Positions 39,766-46,439 of a DNA stretch of 64,000 nt are shown piece after piece. The translations under genes and the position numbers were made by a program. The stretch is from positions 19,943 through 83,942 of the forward strand of contig JADKGF010000018.1 of NCBI GenBank assembly GCA_016717105.1. The letters run 5' to 3'. Position 1 is the first letter of the stretch, and every line of letters starts with the position of its first letter. The DNA is from Saprospiraceae bacterium. GTDB taxonomy: Bacteria > Bacteroidota > Bacteroidia > Chitinophagales > Saprospiraceae. Under the pieces are notes generated by a model. It did no database searches and was not told where the DNA came from. It saw nothing but the letters and a program-made list of their open reading frames with translations.

Positions 39766-39833
39766 ATTATTTTGTCCAATTGTTGTTTTTGATGTGTCGT
39801 GATATAATAAAACTCCAATTATTTATATTTGAT

Positions 39834-39962
39834 TCAATTTTCATAGAACTTTCTTTCATTTTCATGGTAGTTTCTTATCAATTTCGTACTTGCGGAATTC
39901 AATAATTCTGAAATTTTATTAACTAACTGACTTGAAACGTGTTCATTCATTCTATTTTGCAT
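39834..39962 (-). CDS. Possible small protein at the head of a cassette
   Basis: A 42-codon frame (MQNRMNEHVSSQLVNKISEL..., ending RKFYEN) starts 12 bp after a TATATTTG box and precedes the DUF1579-like gene in the same cassette. It is helical and charged. It may be a leader peptide or a decayed gene; support is position only. Confidence 0.3.
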   Translation of the reverse strand: MQNRMNEHVSSQLVNKISELLNSASTKLIRNYHENERKFYEN

Positions 39963-39974
39963 CTTAATTTTGAA

Positions 39975-39982
39975 CAAATATA
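39975..39982 (-). promoter_or_regulatory. TATATTTG -7 box inside a cassette
   Basis: An in-cassette TAnnTTTG match lies about 50 bp inside the cassette boundary. It suggests the DUF1579/NIPSNAP cassette carries its own promoter, as antitoxin and other cassettes often do. Confidence 0.4.
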
Positions 39983-40024
39983 CTATTTTTCAAAGTCTTT
40001 TTTTGGGATTTGGGTTGTTCAAAT

Positions 40025-40095
40025 TACCGCTAACATGAAGTACTGGCGATGTGCCTTCTCGATAGAGCATGATTTGCTACGGCTTGTTTACCATC
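40025..40095 (-). other. attC recombination site (imperfect)
   Basis: On the minus strand R'' is GATGGTAAAC (40086-40095) and the junction R' is GTTAGCGGTA (40025-40034). R'' matches the complement of the start of its own cassette (GTTACCATCC at 41341-41350) with one extra A. The arms (AAGTACTGGCGATG and GATTTGCTACGGCTT) pair only partly, so activity is uncertain. The inner part contains TCTCGATAGAG. Confidence 0.65.
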
Positions 40096-40101
40096 AGTTA
40101 T

Positions 40102-40842
40102 TCATATATTAATAACTCTTATCATTGTTAAATCATCACTTGGCATCAAACCATTTTTATTTTTAATTTCAATCATTGTTTTCTTTAATTTATTTAAGTT
40201 ATCAAGGTCGTTTTCGTATTCAAAGAATTTGGCCATAATCTGTTCTTGGCTGATTTGATCGTATGATTGCCCGTCAAAATTCTTAAAAGTATAAATTCCA
40301 TCAGTTGAAATTGTAAGATTTTTAAGGTTATTGACGGTTAATTTTTTCGTTCTTGTTTGATACCATAAATGTTTGTCCATTTTTAGGTGATAGCCAATAT
40401 AATCTGGTTTATTATCATTTTCATATTCAATATTTTCTCCATTAACATGAATAAACCCATCACCAACAATTACTAATTCAGCAGATTTATCCATTAAGTC
40501 TATAATCCCAAGTATCAAAGTTGATAAAATTTCATCAGATTTCAAATCGAGTTGTCTATTTAAATTTGATAATTCTTCAAAAAGTTGTAGTGAGATTTGT
40601 TCAAGTTGATTTTTCAACTCTTTAGTTTCTTTTTTTGCAAATTCTTCATAGGCTTCTTGCTTTGCAATTTTTCTCAACAATTTACCAATTAATGTCGATG
40701 CAAAATAAGAGTCAGTTCCACTTGAACACCCATCCATAACTGCAATCAATTTCCTTGAGCTCCCAGCTTCTTCGGAAACTAAAAAGTCTTCATTATGATT
40801 AACATGAAATTCCCCTATATGACTTAATTCGTAAAACTTCAA
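40102..40842 (-). CDS. PP2C-type protein phosphatase (gene cassette)
   Basis: The frame opens with TTG at 40842 (KFYELSHIGEFHVNHNEDF). The 246-residue product has PPM/PP2C elements: NEDF, VMDGCSSGTDS, IVGDGFIHVNG, LTISTDGIYTF and LMPSDDLTMIRV. The metal-binding Asp residues in the MDG, STDG and SDD motifs are present, so it should be an active Ser/Thr phosphatase. There is no signal peptide. It is preceded by an unknown gene in the same cassette, 15 bp upstream. Bacterial cassette PP2Cs may act in signalling or in defence-type modules; which applies here is unknown. Confidence 0.82.
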   Translation of the reverse strand: MKFYELSHIGEFHVNHNEDFLVSEEAGSSRKLIAVMDGCSSGTDSYFASTLIGKLLRKIAKQEAYEEFAKKETKELKNQLEQISLQLFEELSNLNRQLDLKSDEILSTLILGIIDLMDKSAELVIVGDGFIHVNGENIEYENDNKPDYIGYHLKMDKHLWYQTRTKKLTVNNLKNLTISTDGIYTFKNFDGQSYDQISQEQIMAKFFEYENDLDNLNKLKKTMIEIKNKNGLMPSDDLTMIRVINI

Positions 40843-40857
40843 GATATTTGGTTTTCC

Positions 40858-41334
40858 CTATTCTTGGTCAAAGATAATAAATTTCGAAATTTTCTCTATT
40901 ATAAAACTATCATCAAATATTAATTCGACATTTCCACTTGTAATTATCCTATCAGGTGAACCAATCTCGTCATACTTATATTTTATAAATTTATATGGTA
41001 TTGACTTCATATCTAAATGATCAATTGCTTCCTTATATTTTAATTTTGTATGTATAAAATTATAATTTATTTTCAAATTTAGTTTAGGGACTGATTCGAT
41101 TCCTGGAATAATTTGTATCCCATAAAGTCTACCATTAATGTCATTTTCAAAATAAAATTCAACTTTGTCATATTTGTAGATTGATGGACTAATAGCTTTC
41201 CTATTCTTTTGAACCCATTTCGATTCACCAAGAAGATTCAGTAGATGTTCTCTACTCATACCAAAATAGATTTCTCTTTCTGTACCAAAGTTCCCTTTAT
41301 CTATAAAGTATTCTATTTGAATTTCTTCTTTCAT
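40858..41334 (-). CDS. Uncharacterised protein paired with the PP2C phosphatase
   Basis: The 158-residue product is mainly beta: YFIDKGNFGTEREIYFGMSREHLLNLLG, then KYDKVEFYFENDINGRLYGIQIIPG and GNVELIFDDSFIIEKISKFI. The FGMSREHLLNLLG pattern resembles small proteins found near toxins or as immunity-type proteins, but no family is certain. The ATG is 6 bp inside the cassette start and the PP2C gene follows in 15 bp, so this is a two-gene cassette. A functional link between the two is likely but unproven. Confidence 0.65.
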   Translation of the reverse strand: MKEEIQIEYFIDKGNFGTEREIYFGMSREHLLNLLGESKWVQKNRKAISPSIYKYDKVEFYFENDINGRLYGIQIIPGIESVPKLNLKINYNFIHTKLKYKEAIDHLDMKSIPYKFIKYKYDEIGSPDRIITSGNVELIFDDSFIIEKISKFIIFDQE

Positions 41335-41340
41335 TTTAAT

Positions 41341-41405
41341 GGATGGTAACGGCTCTCACTGGCGACGGACGAAGCGTTAACAAGTCTGTACGTCCAGTGC
41401 ATAAT
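41341..41405 (-). other. attC-like site with strong hairpin but non-canonical R''
   Basis: R' is GTTACCATCC (41341-41350). The arms CACTGGACG and CGTCGCCAGTG pair with a small bulge around a loop containing GTTAAC. The left box reads TTATTATGCAC rather than a YAAC-ending R''. It shares letters with the next cassette's start (GTTATGC at 42 kb) but in the wrong orientation. It is probably a decayed or rearranged attC. Confidence 0.55.
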
Positions 41406-41419
41406 AAGGATTTCGTTAT

Positions 41420-41533
41420 TTATTTCCAAAATTCCCACCATTTTTTCTCAATAGGTTTTGATTGTTGCCTATCTTGATTAACGTTTTTATTAGAAGATTT
41501 ATTAATCATAATCATATTTAATTCTTTCATCAT
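41420..41533 (-). CDS. Possible small protein (37 residues)
   Basis: A frame starting ATGATG at 41533, 13 bp after the stop of the upstream gene, encodes a polar peptide ending KPIEKKWWEFWK. The aromatic/basic end is typical of small membrane-associated peptides, and the spacing suggests co-transcription within the cassette. No homology is recognised. Confidence 0.35.
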   Translation of the reverse strand: MMKELNMIMINKSSNKNVNQDRQQSKPIEKKWWEFWK

Positions 41534-41546
41534 TTGCGTAGAAATT

Positions 41547-42350
41547 CTAGTGTCCAATCTTGTCAGGGTCAAAATGACACAGCATTTTGAATCTTTCTAA
41601 CGGCATTCTTTTAGTTATTAAGTGTGACAAATTTGGACGATTTGAAATTTCAGTAACTATTCCCAATAAATTCATGAATTTCCTACTATTTTCCTTATGA
41701 CACCAAGGAATTAAAAAGGCATTTATTTGATTTTTTTGTGCAAATTCAATGATTTGATCAAAATAATTAAATAATTCATCATCAGAGAACTTTTCTGATA
41801 AGTCTTCTTTAGAAATTGGTTTATCAATGTCATAAAAAACATCTTCTAAACTTTTACCCCCAATATTTTTAGAAAAAACATACCTTGTTGCTTTTTCATT
41901 CGGTTCTATATCCCAAAATCTTTTCCCAATGACTTTTTCTATTTGATTCCATATAATTTCTGAAGTGTCTTCTGATTTTTCTTCTACTTCAAGTTTATCT
42001 CCTTCATCAGTCATTCGTTCATCATTCACTTCCATAATTGTCCTTTTTTCTACTCCATTTTCACAGTAGTTTAAATTGAATGCCATTGTTGTTTCAGAAA
42101 GAGCAAATGTTAGTGTGTTTTCATTCTTTAATGGGAATGAATCGGTACACATATCCATACCCATAAATATTAAAGTTCCATTTTCTGAAAAATAAACATT
42201 ACAAATCCCTTCTTCTGTCCAATTAGCAGAAGCTGTTTCAAAGTTGATTTCTGATTGTTTTTCGAGATTCCAACCTAGTTCTTTTTGAAGTTTGTCAAAT
42301 TCTTTTTCATAGTTTTTATTTATCGCTAAACCTGATATATTGAATCCCAT
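41547..42350 (-). CDS. Uncharacterised cassette protein
   Basis: The 267-residue protein has no signal peptide and no family I recognise. The N-terminal half has Trp-rich strands (GWNLEKQSEINFETASANWTEE, NVYFSENGTLIFMGMDM, NLNYCENGVEKRTIMEV). The C-terminal half is helical (FDQIIEFAQKNQINAFLIPW). The gene is the first cassette behind the integrase remnant at 42.4 kb. Start ATG 42350 lies about 30 bp after the GTTATGC boundary. Confidence 0.65.
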   Translation of the reverse strand: MGFNISGLAINKNYEKEFDKLQKELGWNLEKQSEINFETASANWTEEGICNVYFSENGTLIFMGMDMCTDSFPLKNENTLTFALSETTMAFNLNYCENGVEKRTIMEVNDERMTDEGDKLEVEEKSEDTSEIIWNQIEKVIGKRFWDIEPNEKATRYVFSKNIGGKSLEDVFYDIDKPISKEDLSEKFSDDELFNYFDQIIEFAQKNQINAFLIPWCHKENSRKFMNLLGIVTEISNRPNLSHLITKRMPLERFKMLCHFDPDKIGH

Positions 42351-42370
42351 AATCTAATTTTTGTTTTAAT

Positions 42371-42392
42371 GAATGCATAACTTGTTCATCCC
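42371..42392 (-). other. attI-like junction: spacer plus GTTATGCATTC cassette boundary
   Basis: GGGATGAACAA (42382-42392) precedes GTTATGCATTC (42371-42381), exactly as at 38.6 kb. Two of eleven spacer positions differ. Confidence 0.65.
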
Positions 42393-42458
42393 AAACACAA
42401 ATATAAACCAACTTCCGCTTTTTTTAGCATTCGTATTGAGAAATTATCTATTGTTATC
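42393..42458 (-). pseudogene. Second remnant of a recombinase gene tail
   Basis: These 66 bases align without gaps to 63932-63997 with about 50 matches by hand, including AATGCTAAAAAAAGC. In frame it reads DNNR-stop-FLNTNAKKSGS against DLDSGFLGTNAKKSES. The original stop TGA is TGG here and a new TAA lies inside. It is older or more diverged than the copy at 38.7 kb. Confidence 0.75.
42398..42405 (-). promoter_or_regulatory. Cassette promoter -7 box TATATTTG, copy 2
   Basis: The box is unchanged although bases just upstream differ (GTTGGTT instead of GTTGATA), which suggests selection on the promoter. Confidence 0.55.
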
Positions 42459-42490
42459 CTTACTATGATTTTATGCTTGAAAAAATGCTC

Positions 42491-42606
42491 CAGTGGGATC
42501 TCGTGGGAACTCACTGGGAATTCGTGGGAACTCAGTGGGAACTCGGTGGGAGTATGGTGGGAACGTGGTGGGAGTTGATAGGGAGCTGATAGGGAGCTCC
42601 TACGGA
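42491..42606. repeat. Helically phased GGGA tandem repeat
   Basis: GGGA occurs ten times at 42495, 42505, 42516, 42526, 42537, 42548, 42559, 42570, 42581 and 42592, always 10 or 11 bp apart, within degenerate units like GTGGGAACTC and GATAGGGAGCT. The unit length does not fit coding. It lies between the HD-domain gene's 3' end and the second recombinase remnant. Confidence 0.8.
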
Positions 42607-42679
42607 GGATGTATGGAGTTGATACCCGATTTCATACCTAAAAGGTCTTAAAACTATCTAGCTTAATACAGAAAGCGCA

Positions 42680-43245
42680 TCACTTCTGTACCTTGTTTTG
42701 TTTAAGCTTTTCTCGATTATTTTTGCAATATAAAGTGTGATAATGGTGTTGACTTACGAAATCATTTTTTAATACAGCCCATGCATTTTCATCTATCTCG
42801 TGCCCATGCGACAACCATTCTTGATAAAGATACCCTGATATTTCGTCAAAACGGTTGGTACTCAGGTAATAAAGGTCAGCGTCTGCCAAAATAGCTTCAA
42901 GATTATTTTGCGGTGATTGAGGCGTTTTGTAGACATTATCATACCAGTTATCTTTTCTAATTGTTCAGCGGTAATATCGTATTTTTCTAAATATTCTTTT
43001 GCTAAAAGACAACTATGGTATTCGTGATTTTTAGGATCTACAATAAAGCCTGAATCATGATATAAAGCCGCGATTTTCAGCAGATACATATCATCTTCAT
43101 TTACACCTTCTTTACGCCCAATATGCATGGCCTTGTCTAGTACGTATAAAGTGTGGGCTAAATTATGATAAGTTAGATTTTCTGGCAATTTGTCCTTTAA
43201 AACCTGCACTATTTCATTATATATTTGGTCAAAATGGCCGATCAT
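42680..43245 (-). CDS. HD-domain phosphohydrolase (one-base frameshift)
   Basis: ATG 43245 is preferred because a longer frame overlaps the YitT gene; it lies 4 bp after that gene's stop. The HD motifs are HNLAHTLYVLD, ALYHDSGF and (second frame) ILADADLYYLS. The frames join at the T4 run 42925-42928 (A4 on the coding strand); one more A gives STKTPQSPQNNLEAILADADL and 188 residues. Such proteins are metal-dependent phosphohydrolases acting on nucleotides or similar. It is co-transcribed with the YitT gene. Confidence 0.8.
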
Positions 43246-43249
43246 AAAC

Positions 43250-44140
43250 TCAATGTTTTCGCAACTTCTTAATAACGCCACCATGCACCTCATTTATAGA
43301 ACTCGCATAAATAAAAGCCTTTGGATCTATTTCAAATATTGCCTTTTTTAATCTTAATATCTCCAATCTGGTCACAATAGTAACAATAATATCACATTCA
43401 TATTTCACATCAAATTGGCCTGGGAGATAGCCCCGTTCTCCTTTATAGACGGTAAATGCCTTGTTGAACCTATTGGCCACAACATCTTTAACTTCAGCAT
43501 CTTTAGAAGATATTATAGTAAGTGCCGTATATGCATTGAATCCATCGATGACATAGTCTGAGACCTTCATTGCAGTAAAGTAAGTAATCAAAGAATACAT
43601 TCCCGTCTCTATTCCAAATTTTACAGCAACCATAAGGATAACAATAGAGTTTACAAAAAGTACCCATTCGCCTGACGATAACCCAACATATTTATTTGTA
43701 TATTCAGCTATGATCTCGAATCCATCCAATACGCCACCTGCTTTTATTATTAAAGCAAATGCCACACCGATAAAAACTCCACCAAATATGGCTATTAACA
43801 ATTTGTCATGCGTGATGGCTTCAATAGTAATAAACTGCAACAATAGAGCAAAAATACATATTGCCAAAGTAGAATGCACCGCAAAGTTTGGCCCTATCTT
43901 CTTGTAACTGAGATAAATAAATGGAATATTAAAAATAATAATCTGAAGACTTATATTCCAATGAAAGACCTCATGTAATAGAATTGAAATCCCTATCACG
44001 CCTCCATCTATAAAGTGGTTAGGTATCATAAATCCCTTTAGGGCAATGACAGCTAGAAGCGCACCAATAATGGTGTAAAACAAATTTTTTACGGAAAATA
44101 TATCGGTCCAATTTATGTTATGGCTCTTGTCTGATGACAT
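43250..44140 (-). CDS. YitT-family membrane protein with DUF2179 domain
   Basis: The 296-residue protein has five membrane segments in the first 190 residues (including GFMIPNHFIDGGVIGISILLHE and AGGVLDGFEIIAEYTN) and a C-terminal DUF2179 domain (about 205-285, YTALTIISSKDAEVKDVVAN, RGYLPGQ, IVTRLEILRLKKAIFEIDPKAF). This is the standard YitT architecture, possibly a transporter; substrate unknown. It forms an operon with the HD hydrolase 4 bp downstream, and the cyclase gene lies upstream on the same strand. Confidence 0.9.
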   Translation of the reverse strand: MSSDKSHNINWTDIFSVKNLFYTIIGALLAVIALKGFMIPNHFIDGGVIGISILLHEVFHWNISLQIIIFNIPFIYLSYKKIGPNFAVHSTLAICIFALLLQFITIEAITHDKLLIAIFGGVFIGVAFALIIKAGGVLDGFEIIAEYTNKYVGLSSGEWVLFVNSIVILMVAVKFGIETGMYSLITYFTAMKVSDYVIDGFNAYTALTIISSKDAEVKDVVANRFNKAFTVYKGERGYLPGQFDVKYECDIIVTIVTRLEILRLKKAIFEIDPKAFIYASSINEVHGGVIKKLRKH

Positions 44141-44156
44141 TTTTTAAGTTTTAATA

Positions 44157-46439
44157 TTATGATTCAAAATCCTTGTCAAATAGTATGGCCACATCTACAA
44201 GATGGTCCATACCTTTTAATAATACACTTTCAAATTTGGTGGCAAATTTCAGGTGTGGCGGCATCTCGTCATATACTTTTTTGGATACGACTATGGTGCT
44301 GCCAAACTCCTTATTCAATTGTTCCAGTCTCGATGCAGTGATGACAGGTTGACCATTGACAGAATATTGTTTTCTCCGGTCACTGCCTACATTTCCTGCT
44401 ACTACTTTGCCTGCAAATAGGCCAATTCCGATTCTGATATCTGGCAATTCACCTTTTTTGATTCTATGTTTGAGTCCATTTTGTATGCTAATGGCAGCAT
44501 TAAATGCATCCCTATTGTCCTGACCAGATGAGACTGGCGCTCCAAATGTAGCCATAAATCCATCTCCCAAAAATGTATTAACTACACCTCCATGATCCAA
44601 GATAGTGTCTATCATAAACGCAAACATATCATTCTGAAAACGTATTATTTCTCCTGGTGGCTTATTTGCCACAAATGGTGTAAAATTGCGTATATCCAAA
44701 AAGAAGATGCATGCTTCCCTAGCCACTACTTGATCAGAATCATCTGCAGCCAATAGCTGATCTGCGACAGCACCAGATAATTGCTGATTTAGCAGTTCTT
44801 TGATCTTGATCTCAGCGGCTCTTACTTTCTGCTCTGAATCTTCCAATTCGGTATATGCAGCTGTTAACTTTTTATGGTCTTCTTTTTTGTTTCGATATAC
44901 GATATAGATAAAACAAAGTAAGGCACCTAAGAACAGTAAAGCTAGACTTAGATTTTGGCGAAAGCCCTTTTCTTTTGCTATTTCCAACTTGCTGATTTGT
45001 TGATCTTTTAGTAAGATTTCTTTTTCTTTTTGGTCTTGCTTGAGTTGTGATTCTTTCTTTTCTATCTCGAGTTGTTGATATTTTTTGAATTGATCTAGGG
45101 TGAATAGTTGCCTGTCTTTCATCTCGTTGTCCAGCTTTTGCCTAGCTATAAGGAGTGCTTGAGATATTTGTTTGGTCTCCAGCGCTTGATTTCTATATTG
45201 TGCTTCTTGCACTTGTTTCTCTCTATTTAAGAGCAATAGTTGTTGTTCTTTCTTTTCTGAATCCAGTTTTAAATTGTTTAGCTGGAGATCATTTTTTTCT
45301 CCTTCCAGTTTCAATTGTGCAATGGTAAGTTTATTGTTGTTTTGTTCGATTCTAAGCAATTTTAGTTCCTTTTCAGCTCTTTCTATTGCCAATTGTGATT
45401 GCAGCAATTGCTCTTTCCTCAGTCTTTCGGCAAATGCAATTTCATCTCTTAATTTTAAAAATTTCTGATAATAATCAATTGCCGTCTCATACTCATACAG
45501 TGAATTATAAATCTCTGCCTTGACGAAGTATGTATCTGCAAGCAATTCTTTATTATTGTTTTTTATATTAAAATTTTCTGCCTTGTCAGCATAATAGAGA
45601 GCCTGCGTCAGATCATTTTTTTTCTGAAATACATTAGCCAATATGATATAAATCTGTTCCGAATTATCGTCTATATGCTGCTCGGCATTCGTGAGATTTT
45701 TGATACATTCATCATATTCATCCAAGTTATAATAAGCAATACCACGATTTATCAATAATGAATTTCTTAATGCTCCGCCACCAGATCCTAGCAATTTTAT
45801 TGCTTCATCGTAGTGATGTATCGCATCTTGGTATTGTTTCAGCAGTGCATAATTGTAGCCGACATTGTTGTAAATAGTTGCTAATTCCTGCTTATCAGCT
45901 GTATAAGATTTCAAGGCTTGTGCTAGCTCTAGATTGTAGATGAGCGAGGTTTTATAATCATTATTGGACTGTAGGCTTACGACCATTTGCCGTAAGGTAT
46001 TGATCTGCCCTATTTGATTATTCTTATTTTTATGATAACTTTTTATCTTAGTGAGCAATTCTATGGCCTTGCCAGCCTCGCCATTGCGTGCATAAGCATT
46101 GCTCAGTGCTAGCAAGAGATCTATGTCTTTTTCTTGGATATTCTTATCAATATTTACACACTTCTTAAAGTGAGTGATCGCCTCTGCATATAGGTGCTCC
46201 TGAGAGTAGATCGATGCCATATTGCGATTTGATTCTATATAGTAAGGATGTGTTTCCGCGATTTCATTGAGTAATTTTATCCATTTTGACACCTTGATTA
46301 TATTATCTTGGCTCGTGGTGCTGGTCTGTTTTGCATCTTTATATAATTTTTCTATCAGGTCCGCATCCTCTTGGCTGTTGCCAGCAAAGATGCTAATAGA
46401 AAACATACATATCGTCAGCCAATACTTTATCATCATCAA
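44157..46439 (-). CDS. TPR-containing membrane adenylate/guanylate cyclase
   Basis: The 760-residue protein has a signal peptide, TPR repeats (about 60-345), a long Gln/Lys/Glu-rich coiled coil (about 350-490), one membrane helix (about 498-518) and a class III cyclase domain (about 575-755). Metal-binding Asp residues lie in FFLDIRNFTPF and FLGDGFMATFG. The nucleotide-binding segment reads QYSVNGQPVITASRLEQ, where active enzymes normally have V-N-x-A-x-R; here Asn is Ile although Arg is kept. Activity may be altered. The periplasmic TPR part could sense a ligand and signal to the cytoplasmic cyclase. The start overlaps the stop of the upstream TonB receptor gene by 4 bp. Confidence 0.85.
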   Translation of the reverse strand: MMMIKYWLTICMFSISIFAGNSQEDADLIEKLYKDAKQTSTTSQDNIIKVSKWIKLLNEIAETHPYYIESNRNMASIYSQEHLYAEAITHFKKCVNIDKNIQEKDIDLLLALSNAYARNGEAGKAIELLTKIKSYHKNKNNQIGQINTLRQMVVSLQSNNDYKTSLIYNLELAQALKSYTADKQELATIYNNVGYNYALLKQYQDAIHHYDEAIKLLGSGGGALRNSLLINRGIAYYNLDEYDECIKNLTNAEQHIDDNSEQIYIILANVFQKKNDLTQALYYADKAENFNIKNNNKELLADTYFVKAEIYNSLYEYETAIDYYQKFLKLRDEIAFAERLRKEQLLQSQLAIERAEKELKLLRIEQNNNKLTIAQLKLEGEKNDLQLNNLKLDSEKKEQQLLLLNREKQVQEAQYRNQALETKQISQALLIARQKLDNEMKDRQLFTLDQFKKYQQLEIEKKESQLKQDQKEKEILLKDQQISKLEIAKEKGFRQNLSLALLFLGALLCFIYIVYRNKKEDHKKLTAAYTELEDSEQKVRAAEIKIKELLNQQLSGAVADQLLAADDSDQVVAREACIFFLDIRNFTPFVANKPPGEIIRFQNDMFAFMIDTILDHGGVVNTFLGDGFMATFGAPVSSGQDNRDAFNAAISIQNGLKHRIKKGELPDIRIGIGLFAGKVVAGNVGSDRRKQYSVNGQPVITASRLEQLNKEFGSTIVVSKKVYDEMPPHLKFATKFESVLLKGMDHLVDVAILFDKDFES

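Noticed and set aside
42491..42606. CRISPR array
   Set aside because: Units are only 10-11 bp, degenerate and without spacers; no cas genes in the window.
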